NCBI RefSeq assembly: GCF_013372285.1
Contig: NZ_CP054301.1
Coordinates: 2,411,001 to 2,475,000 of the forward strand
Source: Marinomonas primoryensis
GTDB lineage: Bacteria; Pseudomonadota; Gammaproteobacteria; Pseudomonadales; Marinomonadaceae
Reading direction: 5' to 3'
Length of the DNA: 64,000 nt
Made by a program: the position numbers and the translations under genes. Below, piece after piece: positions 44,273-53,717 of the stretch. The notes beneath the pieces were generated by a model, which was not told the DNA's origin, made no database searches, and was given only the letters and a program-made list of their open reading frames with translations. Within the stretch, counting starts at the first letter, position 1. Every line of letters begins with the position of its first letter.

Positions 44273-45094
44273 ATGACTAGACTTTTAATATTCACAGATT
44301 TAGATGGCACATTACTCGACCATCACACTTATAGCTTTAAAGCAGCACAATCCGCGTTACTGTCGCTAAAGACCTTTTCCATTCCTTGCATCATCAATAC
44401 AAGCAAGACATTCAGCGAGCTTCTCTCCCTTAGAAAAGATCTTAATCACCAAGACCCTTTTATCGTTGAAAATGGTTCCGCCATCTATATTCCTAAAAAT
44501 TTGGCGCTGACGATAGACGAGCCATTAGAAGATTGCGGTGAATATTGGTTAAAAGCCTTTGGGCCAAAACGTGACAGATTGATCGAACTCACCAACGACA
44601 AACAAGACGACTACACATTTAAACGCTTCAGCGACATGACGTGGCAAGAACTGATGTCAATCACAGGCTTAAGCGAAGCAAGCGCCAAACAAGCCATGCA
44701 GCGAGAGTTCACCGAACCCATGCTATGGACAGACTCTCATCTCGCGCTAAATCATTTTAGAGAGCACCTTGCGCAGTTTGATATACAAATCCAAAAAGGC
44801 GGCCGTTTTTCCCATTTAATGGGCAAACACTGCGACAAGGCAAACGCCATGCTGTGGTTAAAAGAGGTGTATGAGACACAAAGTGACGAAGCCATTACCA
44901 CCATGGCCTTAGGTGATGGCGAAAATGACGTTGGCATGCTGAGTAGAGCCGATATTCCGGTGGTAATTCGCTCACCTGTTCATGCGCCTCCCGAGATTCC
45001 AAATCGCAGCGACGCTTGGCTTAGTGACGCGTATGGACCCGAGGGCTGGGCTCAAGCGATCAATTTAATGCTAACCAAGCAAGGTATTTTGTAA
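44273..45094 (+). CDS. Glucosyl/mannosyl-3-phosphoglycerate phosphatase (HAD superfamily)
   Basis: 273 residues from ATG 44273; the open frame runs 96 codons further upstream but overlaps the neighbouring DMT gene and is not protein-like. HAD motif I is TDLDGTLLD (about 8-16); 'INTSKTFSELLSL' (motif II Thr/Ser) and 'DPFIVENGSAIYIP' are hallmarks of the MpgP/YedP family; motif III/IV is 'ALGDGENDVGML'. It dephosphorylates glucosyl-3-phosphoglycerate (or the mannosyl analogue) to glucosylglycerate. It precedes the synthase gene (64-base gap), so the pair makes glucosylglycerate in two steps. Confidence 0.87.
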   Translation: MTRLLIFTDLDGTLLDHHTYSFKAAQSALLSLKTFSIPCIINTSKTFSELLSLRKDLNHQDPFIVENGSAIYIPKNLALTIDEPLEDCGEYWLKAFGPKRDRLIELTNDKQDDYTFKRFSDMTWQELMSITGLSEASAKQAMQREFTEPMLWTDSHLALNHFREHLAQFDIQIQKGGRFSHLMGKHCDKANAMLWLKEVYETQSDEAITTMALGDGENDVGMLSRADIPVVIRSPVHAPPEIPNRSDAWLSDAYGPEGWAQAINLMLTKQGIL

Positions 45095-45158
45095 CACGCA
45101 AAAAAAGAATATAACGCAAACAGCCATTATTTTTATAACAATATTTAGGAGAATTATC

Positions 45159-46385
45159 ATGGGCGATTTTCATCAAAACGGCATTATCACGACGCTTCAT
45201 AATTTGGCGCACCGCCCGCTAGAAGAAATGGAAGCAGAGCTGTGCGAGTTTGCAAAAACGCGACCTATGTCTCTGATTCTGCCTTGTCTGTACTCGGAAC
45301 TAGAAACAGACGCCATGCCTAATATTTTAAAACATTTGCAACAAGTGCCTTACTTGTCTGAAATCATCATCGGATTAGACCGAGCAACAGAAGAACAATA
45401 CAAACACGCGCTTGAATTTTTCAGTGTTTTGCCACAAAACTACAAAGTACTGTGGAACGATGGCCCTCGCTTAAGAGAAATAGACAGCGTCCTAAAAGGT
45501 GAACACCTTTCTCCTTCTGACCCAGGTAAAGGCCGCAACGTTTGGTTCTGTATGGGCTACAACTTAGCCGCCGGCAAAGCGGAATCCATCGCTATGCACG
45601 ATTGCGATATTGTAACGTACGATAGAGAGCTGCTCGCTCGTCTTATTTACCCTGTTGCCAACCCAAATTTTAACTACGAATTCTGTAAAGGCTTTTATGC
45701 ACGCGCCGCCAATGGAAAAATGAATGGCCGAGTCAGTCGTTTATTAGTGACACCTCTGCTGTGCTCACTCAAAAAAGTCTTTGGGCATTTGGATTATTTG
45801 GATTATTTAGACAGTTACCGCTACCCTCTAGCAGGCGAGTTTTCCTTCCGCCGCGATGTGATGACCGATTTGCGCATACCAAGCGATTGGGGATTAGAGA
45901 TTGGCGTATTAAGTGAAATGTACCGAAACTATTCGACCAACCGTTTATGTCAGGTCGATATCGCCGACATTTACGATCATAAACACCAAGACTTATCAGC
46001 CGACAATGACGATGGCGGCTTGTCTAAAATGTCGATCGACATCACCAAAGCCATTTTTAGAAAGCTGGCAACAAATGGTACGATTTTTAATCAAGAAACG
46101 TTCCGAACGATCAAAGCAACCTACTACCGTGTGGCGTTGGATTTTATTGAAACCTATCGCAATGACGCAGAAATCAACGGACTGAAGCTAGATGTTCACG
46201 CCGAAGAGCAAGCGGTTGAGCTTTTTGCGGGCAACATCATGAAAGCGGGTAATCAGTATTTAGAGAACCCAATGGAAACGCCTTTTATTCCGAGCTGGAA
46301 CCGCGTGGTAAGTGCTTTTCCTGGGGTTATGACGCAACTGGCACAAGCGGTTGAATTAGATATGGCCGAGTTCGGTCCTAAATAA
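45159..46385 (+). CDS. Glucosyl-3-phosphoglycerate synthase (GT81-like)
   Basis: 408 residues. A retaining GT-A glycosyltransferase; the metal-binding DxD is Asp148-Cys-Asp150 in 'AMHDCDIVTYD', and the nucleotide-sugar region 'SLILPCLYSELE' lies near residue 38. The later 'SDWGLEIGVLSEMYRNYS' and 'DIYDHKHQDLS' blocks (with a metal-ligand His) match GpgS enzymes, which move glucose from NDP-glucose to 3-phosphoglycerate. The product is the substrate of the phosphatase encoded just upstream. AGGAG ribosome-binding site. Glucosylglycerate accumulates in salt- or nitrogen-stressed marine bacteria. Confidence 0.87.
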   Translation: MGDFHQNGIITTLHNLAHRPLEEMEAELCEFAKTRPMSLILPCLYSELETDAMPNILKHLQQVPYLSEIIIGLDRATEEQYKHALEFFSVLPQNYKVLWNDGPRLREIDSVLKGEHLSPSDPGKGRNVWFCMGYNLAAGKAESIAMHDCDIVTYDRELLARLIYPVANPNFNYEFCKGFYARAANGKMNGRVSRLLVTPLLCSLKKVFGHLDYLDYLDSYRYPLAGEFSFRRDVMTDLRIPSDWGLEIGVLSEMYRNYSTNRLCQVDIADIYDHKHQDLSADNDDGGLSKMSIDITKAIFRKLATNGTIFNQETFRTIKATYYRVALDFIETYRNDAEINGLKLDVHAEEQAVELFAGNIMKAGNQYLENPMETPFIPSWNRVVSAFPGVMTQLAQAVELDMAEFGPK

Positions 46386-46455
46386 TTGGTTTCGACTAGG
46401 CTAAACAACACAGCATTGTTTTTCACCCATTAACAAAACAGACAGGCAGGTAAAC

Positions 46456-48216
46456 ATGGAAAATGCACCTTTGTCGCCTCTAGAACAGCGACTTATTGCT
46501 CATCTGCAGACCATTTATCCGAATTTAGACACCAAAGAGCTGGCTGAAAGGTGCTTAACGACTTTTCACCTAGATCCGGCAACAGAATCACCGAGACCCC
46601 ATAGAAACTTATGGGATCAATCTGACATTATGTTAATTACCTATGCAGACACCTTGCGCAGAAAAGAAGAAGCGCCTTTAGAAACACTGCATAAATTTGT
46701 AAAGAGCAAATTGTCCGACTCCATTTCTGCGGTTCACTTGCTGCCATTTTTCCCTTACAGCTCAGACGATGGTTTTAGTGTGATGGATTACACGACGGTC
46801 AATCCTTCGTGTGGAAAGTGGGACCATGTGTCGAATCTTTCAAAAGATTTCAAAGTCATGGGCGACTTGGTCATTAATCACTGCTCAAGTCGAAGTTTAT
46901 GGTTTGAGAACTACAAAGCAGGTGTGAACCCCGGAGCCAGTTTTTTTTATGAGGCGGACCCAAGCGCTGATTTGAGCGCCGTTGTTCGTCCTAGAACCTC
47001 GTCACTACTCAGAGAAGTGCAAACCAAAAATGGTGAAAAACACGTTTGGTGTACGTTTAGCCACGACCAAGTTGATTTAAATTTTGAAAACCCAGACGTT
47101 CTGCTGGAATTTCTACGCATCATTCATTTGTATCTAGAAAAAGGCATTCGCTGGTTCCGCTTAGACGCGGTGGCCTTTCTATGGAAGGTCCCTGGCACAA
47201 GCTGTATTAACCTACCTCAAACCCATGAAATCATTCGCTTATTAAGGCTAATGATCGAACATTACGCCCCAGAATCCGTCATTATCACCGAAACCAACAT
47301 ACCCAATCAGGAAAACTTAACTTATTTTGGTAACGCCAACGAAGCGCATTTGATCTACAACTTTTCATTACCGCCTTTGCTTATTAACAGCCTTGTCACG
47401 GGAAATTGTAGTCATTTAAAACAATGGCTCATGAGCATGGCACCAGCTCAGCAAGGCACCACTTACCTGAACTTTGTGGCGTCACACGACGGTATAGGTT
47501 TACGCCCTACAGAGGGCCTGCTTTCTGAATGGGAGCTGGAAACGTTAATCAACACCATGAAACGCTTTGGTGGGAAAATAAGTTCGCGTACTACACCGCA
47601 AGGCGAAGCCAAACCTTATGAGATCAACATAAGCCTGTGGAATGCCTTGTCTGGTTCCGCGCAACAAGGCCCAGATCAATGGCAATTTGCTCGTTTCCTT
47701 TGCGCAGTGGGTGTCATGATGGCGCTAGAAGGCGTGCCTGCCTTTTATATTCACAGTTTATTTGGTACAGAAAATGATTTGGATCGAGTGAATAACACGG
47801 GCCATTATCGCTCAATCAACCGTCATATTTGGGACATGGAAGAGTTAGAACACGTTTTAAATACACCAACACATCATCAAAAAGTGTTTCAGAGTGTCAC
47901 CAAATTAACTCAAATACGCCGTGCTCAACCTGCTTTCCACCCGAATGCGACTCAGTATATTTTGCACATGGGAGAAAACTTATTTGCTTTTTGGCGTCAA
48001 AGTTTGGACAGAAGACAAAGCCTGTTTGCGGTATATAACATGACGGATCAGCCACAACATTTTAACTTGTCAGAACTTAACCTTATTGCCAACGATGATT
48101 GGACAGATTTGGTCTCAGAGCAAGTATACGAAGACCGTTTAGGAAAAGTCACCTTGATGCCCTACCAATTTGTTTGGCTGGCAAATAAGAAAGGCAAAAT
48201 AAAAAGCAGCGCTTAG
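46456..48216 (+). CDS. GH13 subfamily 18 phosphorylase, probably glucosylglycerate phosphorylase
   Basis: 586 residues. Sucrose-phosphorylase-like GH13 enzyme: nucleophile Asp237 (WFRLDAVAF), acid/base Glu279 (IITETNIPN), third acid Asp345 (ASHDGIG). GH13_18 enzymes phosphorolyse sucrose, glucosylglycerol or glucosylglycerate to glucose-1-phosphate. Position directly after the glucosylglycerate synthase and phosphatase genes (70-base gap) points to glucosylglycerate as substrate, allowing recovery of the stored solute as glucose-1-phosphate and glycerate. Sucrose phosphorylase remains an alternative. Terminator follows. Confidence 0.83.
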   Translation: MENAPLSPLEQRLIAHLQTIYPNLDTKELAERCLTTFHLDPATESPRPHRNLWDQSDIMLITYADTLRRKEEAPLETLHKFVKSKLSDSISAVHLLPFFPYSSDDGFSVMDYTTVNPSCGKWDHVSNLSKDFKVMGDLVINHCSSRSLWFENYKAGVNPGASFFYEADPSADLSAVVRPRTSSLLREVQTKNGEKHVWCTFSHDQVDLNFENPDVLLEFLRIIHLYLEKGIRWFRLDAVAFLWKVPGTSCINLPQTHEIIRLLRLMIEHYAPESVIITETNIPNQENLTYFGNANEAHLIYNFSLPPLLINSLVTGNCSHLKQWLMSMAPAQQGTTYLNFVASHDGIGLRPTEGLLSEWELETLINTMKRFGGKISSRTTPQGEAKPYEINISLWNALSGSAQQGPDQWQFARFLCAVGVMMALEGVPAFYIHSLFGTENDLDRVNNTGHYRSINRHIWDMEELEHVLNTPTHHQKVFQSVTKLTQIRRAQPAFHPNATQYILHMGENLFAFWRQSLDRRQSLFAVYNMTDQPQHFNLSELNLIANDDWTDLVSEQVYEDRLGKVTLMPYQFVWLANKKGKIKSSA

Positions 48217-48223
48217 CACGCAT

Positions 48224-48256
48224 AAAAAATGCGCCCTATGTGAGGGCGCATTTTTT
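48224..48256. terminator. Bidirectional terminator after the phosphorylase gene
   Basis: 14-bp stem AAAAAATGCGCCCT / AGGGCGCATTTTTT with a 5-base loop. It also serves the convergent SMR gene. Confidence 0.9.
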
Positions 48257-48286
48257 TATTACCAAATGACAAACAACAGCAATAAT

Positions 48287-48616
48287 TTAGTGACTCACCG
48301 TTTTAGAAAAAACATTAATCACTACGACACCAGTAACAATCAATGACATACCGAAACAAGCGGCCATATCGAGTTTTTCATTGGCAAATAGATAGCCGAA
48401 CAGCGAAATTAAAACCACGCCCAACCCAGACCAAATGGCGTAAGTAACACCAGTCGGCATCGAGCGCATCACTATGGTTAATAGATAAAAAGACACACCA
48501 TAACCAACAACAAGCACGACACTTGGTCCCAATTTAGTGAAAGAGTCCGACGCTTTTAATGCCGTCGTCGCGATCACTTCGGCAAGTATGGCTAAGAACA
48601 ACAAGAAATACGTCAT
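48287..48616 (-). CDS. Small multidrug resistance transporter (EmrE/QacE type)
   Basis: 109 residues, four membrane helices. The essential membrane Glu is at position 13 in 'LAILAEVIATTALK', and the SMR pattern 'AIWSGLGVVLISLFGYLF' lies in helix 3. It functions as a proton antiporter dimer for cationic drugs or compatible solutes. It is encoded downstream of a drug-exporter-like ABC protein on the same strand (31-base gap), so both may be expressed together. Confidence 0.9.
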   Translation of the reverse strand: MTYFLLFLAILAEVIATTALKASDSFTKLGPSVVLVVGYGVSFYLLTIVMRSMPTGVTYAIWSGLGVVLISLFGYLFANEKLDMAACFGMSLIVTGVVVINVFSKTVSH

Positions 48617-48647
48617 AAAATCTCTCTAAATGGGCCAGTGAAATACA

Positions 48648-50525
48648 CTATTTATCTGCCAAGTTTTCTTCTGTCTCAATACTCTCAAGATCAACGTCTT
48701 CAGCCAAAAAACCACCGGTCTGATGCGCCCAAAGTGACGCATAAATACCCGCGTGCTTAATGAGTTCTTCATGGCTACCTTGCTCGACTACGTTGCCTTT
48801 GTCTAAGACAATAAGACGATCCATGGCAGCAATGGTCGACAATCTATGAGCAATAGCGATAACCGTTTTGCCTTGCATTAATTTGTACAGACTGTCTTGA
48901 ATCGCCGCTTCCACTTCGGAATCCAACGCGGATGTCGCTTCATCCAACACTAATAGAGGCGCATCTTTCAACAAGACCCGTGCAATCGCAATACGCTGAC
49001 GCTGTCCACCCGAAAGCTTAATGCCACGCTCTCCTACCATGGCATCGTAACCAGCATTGCCAAATGGATCGGTTAAGGTTTGTATAAACTCATGCGCTTC
49101 GGCATTTTTTGCCGCGGTGATCATTTCTTCTTCAGTGGCGTCTGGTCGGCCGTAAAGTAAGTTTTCTCGAACCGTTCGGTGTAACAAGGATGTATCTTGA
49201 GTCACCATGCCGATTTGAGCACGTAAAGAATCTTGCTTAACACCTTTGATGTCTTGCCCGTCAATTCGAATTTGACCGGATTCAATATCATGAAAACGCA
49301 TCAATAAATTCACGATGGTCGATTTCCCTGCACCAGAACGCCCGACTAATCCGACTTTCTCGCCCGCTTTAATCGATAAGACAAGGTTTTCAATCACCTT
49401 ACTGTCTTGCTTGCCATAGTGAAAATTCACTGCGTCATATTCAATTATACCGTGCGTTACGGATAATGCAGGTGCGTTTGGCGTATCTTCTATCTCAATA
49501 GGCCGTGACAGGGTTTTCATGCCATCATTCACCATGCCGATGTTTTCAAACAAGGCACTCACTTCCCACATGATCCATTGCGCCATACCATTTAAGCGAA
49601 GCGCCAAACTGACCGCGATGGCAATCGCACCCACGCTGATAATACTGTCCGTCCACAACCAAATAGACAACGCCGCGATTGCAAACGTCAATACATAGTT
49701 ACAGGTTTGCACGCCTACACTTAACATTGTGACTAAGCGCATTTGCTTATAAACCGTCTGTAAAAAACCATCCATCCCATCTTTCGCGTATTCCGCTTCA
49801 CGCTCGTGATGTGAAAAAAGTTTTACCGTCGAAATATTGCTGTAGCTATCAACCACACGACCCGTCATGGTAGAGCGAGCATCGGCTTGATCTGCGGATA
49901 TTAATTTGAGTTTTGGGACAAAATAGAGTTGCAGTAATATATAACAAGCCAACCAGACCAACATTGGAATCATCAGTCGATAATCCGCATTAGCAATCAA
50001 CACAATCATGGAAATAAAGTACACGCCGATATAGACCAATACATCGAGCAGCTTCATCACGGTTTCACGTACTGCCAAGGAGGTTTGCATCACTTTAGTG
50101 GAAATACGTCCGGCAAATTCATCCTGAAAAAAAGACATGCTCTGACGCAAAATATAATGATGCGACAACCATCTAATTCGCATCGGGTAATTGCCTAATA
50201 AGGTCTGATGAATAATGGCGGAATGCACAAACGTCACCAATGGCATGGCCACCAGAATCATCAAAGACATCCACAATAAATGCGAGCCTTCTTCAGCAAA
50301 AAAGGTTTTTGGGTCTTTGTTAATCAGCCAATCTACCAGCTGGCCCATAAAACTAAACAAGGTTACTTCAAGAATAGCGATAGTCGCCGTGAGAACCGAC
50401 ATCAGTAAAAGTGGTAGTTCTACGCCTTTTGAATAATAGCGACAGAATGCGAGCAATGTTTTAGGGGATTGTATCGCTTCTATATCCGGATAAGCCGATA
50501 CCCATTTTTCAAAAAAACGTAACAT
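48648..50525 (-). CDS. ABC exporter half-transporter (multidrug/lipid type)
   Basis: 625 residues. Six-helix transmembrane domain (about 35-345) followed by an ATPase domain with Walker A 'GLVGRSGAGKSTIVNL', signature 'LSGGQRQRIAIARVLL' and Walker B 'PLLVLDEATSALDSE' (Asp-Glu intact), and the switch His in 'AIAHRLSTI'. It is a complete homodimer-forming exporter. The substrate is not predictable. Divergent from the Bcr/CflA gene, upstream of the SMR gene: a small cluster of exporters. Confidence 0.9.
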   Translation of the reverse strand: MLRFFEKWVSAYPDIEAIQSPKTLLAFCRYYSKGVELPLLLMSVLTATIAILEVTLFSFMGQLVDWLINKDPKTFFAEEGSHLLWMSLMILVAMPLVTFVHSAIIHQTLLGNYPMRIRWLSHHYILRQSMSFFQDEFAGRISTKVMQTSLAVRETVMKLLDVLVYIGVYFISMIVLIANADYRLMIPMLVWLACYILLQLYFVPKLKLISADQADARSTMTGRVVDSYSNISTVKLFSHHEREAEYAKDGMDGFLQTVYKQMRLVTMLSVGVQTCNYVLTFAIAALSIWLWTDSIISVGAIAIAVSLALRLNGMAQWIMWEVSALFENIGMVNDGMKTLSRPIEIEDTPNAPALSVTHGIIEYDAVNFHYGKQDSKVIENLVLSIKAGEKVGLVGRSGAGKSTIVNLLMRFHDIESGQIRIDGQDIKGVKQDSLRAQIGMVTQDTSLLHRTVRENLLYGRPDATEEEMITAAKNAEAHEFIQTLTDPFGNAGYDAMVGERGIKLSGGQRQRIAIARVLLKDAPLLVLDEATSALDSEVEAAIQDSLYKLMQGKTVIAIAHRLSTIAAMDRLIVLDKGNVVEQGSHEELIKHAGIYASLWAHQTGGFLAEDVDLESIETEENLADK

Positions 50526-50832
50526 AGTATTCCTTATTAAACCCTAAAATTGACACTGCTCAGAAGATAAAACACAACGAGAAAATAGAGCGAGAGATCT
50601 GTAAAAAAGCAGATCCATTGTTGATTAACCAAAAGAGGCAAAATTGAACCACGTTCCCTAATTGAACACCAGAAAAGATCCACATCTCAAATTGCATAGC
50701 CATAAGCTTTACTTAGTGTTTGCACAATTAAAGCCGCGGAGAATAAACAAACGGATTATAATTACCCCGCATACCAATATGCTTCCTAATTTATTGCAAA
50801 CAATCCGATTAATCCTTCAATTAAGCCATTGT
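50526..50832. other. Divergent promoter region between the ABC exporter and Bcr/CflA genes
   Basis: 307 bases with no accepted gene; an open frame from 50662 continues the MFS gene upstream but lacks protein character. Promoters of both exporter genes must lie here. Confidence 0.45.
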
Positions 50833-52026
50833 ATGAAACTTACTTTTCCCATTGTTTTAGTTCTCGGTCTTTTGTCTGGGCTGACACCGCTAGCAATTGA
50901 TGCGTATCTGCCAAGTATTCCAACCATAGCAAAAAGCCTAGATACGGATATTAGCCTGATACAAATGACGCTGAGTATGTATTTACTGGTGTTTGCTTTT
51001 TTGCAGATTCTTTTTGGGCCGATATCTGATGCTATCGGACGCCGTAAAGTCGTTGTTGGCGGTCTTGGCATTTTTGCTATTGGTAGCTTCCTTTGTGCTA
51101 TTGCACAGAGCTATGAAATGCTCATGGTTGGCCGAGCGGTTCAAGCTTTCGGCGGTGCTGCCGTGGCCGTTAGCGTCCCAGCCCTTGTCAAAGATGGTAT
51201 GTCGATTAATCAGTTTGCCAAAACAATGTCGATGATCATGCTCGTCATGGCGCTGGCACCATTGGCCGCGCCTATTCTAGGCGGGGCCATCTTAACTATT
51301 TGGAGCTGGCATTATATTTTCGTTTTCTTGGGTATATTAGCCATTATCTCCATGGTGTTATTTTTACGCACCATCCCTGAGACATTGCCTCCCGAAAAGC
51401 GCACTCCTTTCTCTTTTCTAAATGCCTCGCGTAACTATGGCAAACTGGTTAAAAACGCGTCTGTGATGGGCTATGTTGCTTCCTCTGCCTTTTATTTCGC
51501 GGGTATGATGAGTTTCATTACGGGTTCATCTTTTGTCTATATTGAAATCTATGATATTGATCCTGCTAATTTTGGATTTTTAGTGGGCGTAAATGTCATC
51601 ATGATGATGTTGGCCGCCACTATTAATGGACGATACGTAGAAAAACTAGGGACTGAAGTACTATCAAAGTATGCCATTTACGCTCCCTTGATCGCCTCAG
51701 CGTTGATGATTTTACTGACTTTTTTTGACCATCCACCACTCCCTTTTATCATTATTACGAGCATGTTATTTATTGGCCCAATGGGAATACTGGGCAGTGG
51801 GTTCATGGCTGGCGCACTGAAAAACGCAGGCAACCACAATGGCAGTGTCACGGCATTAGCGGGTACGTCTCGATTCGCTATGGGCGCGGTAGGAGGCGCT
51901 GTTGTCAGTATCCTCCACAACGGTACATTCGTCCCGATGCTTGGTACTATTGCGACCTGCGGTATAATTTCCTTTATTATCTTCAAGGTCACAGTACGTT
52001 ACGCTAGACCACCATTAGAAGACTAA
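50833..52026 (+). CDS. Bcr/CflA-family MFS drug exporter
   Basis: 397 residues from ATG 50833, the usual family length; the open frame begins 57 codons earlier but that part is basic and low in hydrophobic residues. Twelve membrane helices. The Bcr/CflA signature is near the start ('GLTPLAIDAYLPSIPTIA') with MFS motif A 'GPISDAIGRRKVV'. Exports drugs or small peptides (Bcr: bicyclomycin, Cys-containing dipeptides). No clear Shine-Dalgarno sequence. Followed after 31 bases by the HopJ-like gene. Confidence 0.85.
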   Translation: MKLTFPIVLVLGLLSGLTPLAIDAYLPSIPTIAKSLDTDISLIQMTLSMYLLVFAFLQILFGPISDAIGRRKVVVGGLGIFAIGSFLCAIAQSYEMLMVGRAVQAFGGAAVAVSVPALVKDGMSINQFAKTMSMIMLVMALAPLAAPILGGAILTIWSWHYIFVFLGILAIISMVLFLRTIPETLPPEKRTPFSFLNASRNYGKLVKNASVMGYVASSAFYFAGMMSFITGSSFVYIEIYDIDPANFGFLVGVNVIMMMLAATINGRYVEKLGTEVLSKYAIYAPLIASALMILLTFFDHPPLPFIIITSMLFIGPMGILGSGFMAGALKNAGNHNGSVTALAGTSRFAMGAVGGAVVSILHNGTFVPMLGTIATCGIISFIIFKVTVRYARPPLED

Positions 52027-52057
52027 TTTTACCCATAATCTACAGTACGGAGTTCCA

Positions 52058-52408
52058 ATGCTAAGCACGCAAACGCTGATTGAGAAAATCAAACACACAC
52101 CAGAACAAGTCCAATTTAAAGAAGTCATTGATGTTATCGAGCGTGAATACGATTTCACCGCGGCGGCTTTTACTAATGGTAAACAAAACAATGCCATTAA
52201 TGAAAATAATGGTTCTTGTAAGCTTTTCTCTTTTGCATCCATGCATGAATTAACCGAAACACAAACGTTGCATTTATTTGGTGACTTTTATCGTGTTGAT
52301 GTCTTAGAAAATCCAGCCGCGAACGATCATCAAAACATTCGACAGTTCATTGAAAATGGCTGGAATGGTATTGCCTTCACAACAACAGCTTTAGTCAATA
52401 AAAACTGA
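52058..52408 (+). CDS. HopJ-family protein
   Basis: 116 residues. Matches the HopJ 'type III effector' family: 'EKIKHTPEQVQFKEVIDVIE', 'YDFTAAAFTNG', 'GSCKLFSFA' and 'ENGWNGIAF' are the recognisable blocks. Despite the name, family members occur in many free-living marine and soil bacteria without type III secretion, and the biochemical role is unknown. No secretion genes are present here. A hairpin (GGGTCACAA / TTGTGACCC, 52415-52450) follows the stop codon. Confidence 0.85.
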   Translation: MLSTQTLIEKIKHTPEQVQFKEVIDVIEREYDFTAAAFTNGKQNNAINENNGSCKLFSFASMHELTETQTLHLFGDFYRVDVLENPAANDHQNIRQFIENGWNGIAFTTTALVNKN

Positions 52409-52414
52409 TTAAAA

Positions 52415-52450
52415 GGGTCACAAAGGCTTATAACAATAAACTTGTGACCC
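52415..52450. terminator. Hairpin after the HopJ-like gene
   Basis: Perfect 9-bp stem GGGTCACAA (52415-52423) with TTGTGACCC (52442-52450), loop of 18 bases, no T-run. A weak terminator or processing structure. Confidence 0.45.
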
Positions 52451-52550
52451 AAGTCCATTACGAAAAGTCCTTTTAATAAACACGTCTTAATTGTTGAACT
52501 TCCCACTTAAAAAATGCGATAGTGCCAAATACAATAAGCATGAGGTAGTT

Positions 52551-53372
52551 ATGGAACTAGTGGCATTTGATCTAGACGGAACCCTACTTAATCGGCATCA
52601 ACGGCTTTCAGATTACACACTCGAAACCCTCGATCGCTTAAAATCTGCAGGGGTTTTCTATACTGTCGCCACAGGCCGCACTCATTTTGCCGCGATGGCT
52701 TGTATTGAGGAGCATCAATTTCCAAATTGGCAAATTTTCAAAAATGGTGTCGAATGGTGGGATCCTCAACAAAACCAGTACCGTCACAGAAACCTACTGT
52801 CTCAGAGCCACATTCTTGACTTGCTCTCTTCGTTTGAAGAAAATGACGTCACGCCATTCATTTTTTGCTTAGAAGATGATGGATCACATCGAGTCTACCA
52901 TTCGCCCCTACAAGGTCACCTAAGCGATCACATCGCCAACGAACTAGGTAACCATAAAAACATGAGCCTTCACCCTTTGTCCGAGCTCACTCATAACGCA
53001 AGAATCACCAATATAAGCGCGATGGGACAACCAGAATTTATCGACAACATCATCAAAGACAGCCAAGAACACAGTCATTTAACCGCGTATTCGGGCGGTG
53101 GTATTTACCATCCAGACGCCTTCTGGTTGGATATTCATCACAGTAACGTGTGTAAAGGTTCGGCTCTGATGGAACTAAAGGCAGAAATTGGTGCCGAAAG
53201 GTTAATCGTGTTTGGTGATGGCGACAATGATTTGTCTATGTTTTCAGCATCAGATGAAGCGTTTGCAACAGACAATGCTTTGATTCACGTGAAAGAGGCC
53301 GCAACGAATGTCATCGGTCATCATGACGAAGATGGTGTGGCAAGGTACTTAAGAAAAAGGTATAACTTGTGA
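52551..53372 (+). CDS. Cof-type HAD-superfamily phosphatase
   Basis: 273 residues from ATG 52551 (the frame extends 20 codons further up to a TTG; GAGG suits 52551). HAD motif I 'AFDLDGTLLN', motif II in 'TVATGRTHFAA', Cof-type cap domain (about 85-190), motif III/IV 'KGSALMELKAEIG' and 'VFGDGDNDLSMF'. Cof/YidA-type enzymes hydrolyse sugar phosphates, pyridoxal phosphate or similar metabolites; the substrate is not identifiable. Alone on its transcript as far as visible. Confidence 0.87.
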   Translation: MELVAFDLDGTLLNRHQRLSDYTLETLDRLKSAGVFYTVATGRTHFAAMACIEEHQFPNWQIFKNGVEWWDPQQNQYRHRNLLSQSHILDLLSSFEENDVTPFIFCLEDDGSHRVYHSPLQGHLSDHIANELGNHKNMSLHPLSELTHNARITNISAMGQPEFIDNIIKDSQEHSHLTAYSGGGIYHPDAFWLDIHHSNVCKGSALMELKAEIGAERLIVFGDGDNDLSMFSASDEAFATDNALIHVKEAATNVIGHHDEDGVARYLRKRYNL

Positions 53373-53498
53373 CATTAAAGAGAAGGGGTTGATTTCTATT
53401 TATCCTCCTCCATTAACTAAAAGACAACATAATCACCTTTACGCAATGATCATAATGTTCCATGATTGTTATAAGAATAATTAGTTTGGAGAAATGCC

Positions 53499-53663
53499 AT
53501 GTTTGAATTTTTACTCTTCATTGCCGCCTGTGCAGCAATTGCTTTCTTGGTAGCCAATATCCAGAAACACGCAGCGCAATCAAAAGAAACGCTTAAACCG
53601 ATCAAAATTGAGCGTGAAGAAAAAATGCGCCGCCCTGTGCCTCGTCAGAAGCGTCATTACTAA
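53499..53663 (+). CDS. Small single-span membrane protein
   Basis: 54 residues, too short for ordinary gene calling but well supported: GGAG seven bases before ATG 53499, an N-terminal membrane helix (about 3-20, FEFLLFIAACAAIAFLVA), then a basic cytoplasmic tail (REEKMRRPVPRQKRHY). An overlapping ATG at 53494 is in another frame and stops early. No family was recognised. A hairpin spans the gap to the convergent tyrR-like gene. Confidence 0.65.
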   Translation: MFEFLLFIAACAAIAFLVANIQKHAAQSKETLKPIKIEREEKMRRPVPRQKRHY

Positions 53664-53683
53664 ATTCTTCTAATTGACCCAAG

Positions 53684-53717
53684 ATTGCCAGGTTGATGTA
53701 TCACTCAATCTGGCAAT
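53684..53717. terminator. Bidirectional hairpin between the small membrane gene and the TyrR-like gene
   Basis: 13-bp stem ATTGCCAGGTTGA (53684-53696) / TCAATCTGGCAAT (53705-53717) with one wobble position and an 8-base loop. The right arm contains the stop codon of the convergent tyrR-like gene. Confidence 0.6.

Noticed and set aside
50662..50832. N-terminal extension of the Bcr/CflA transporter
   Set aside because: It adds 57 basic residues before the first membrane helix, unlike the family.
52058..52408. HopJ gene as sign of a type III secretion island
   Set aside because: The family is widespread in non-pathogens and no secretion apparatus, chaperone or island signature is nearby.
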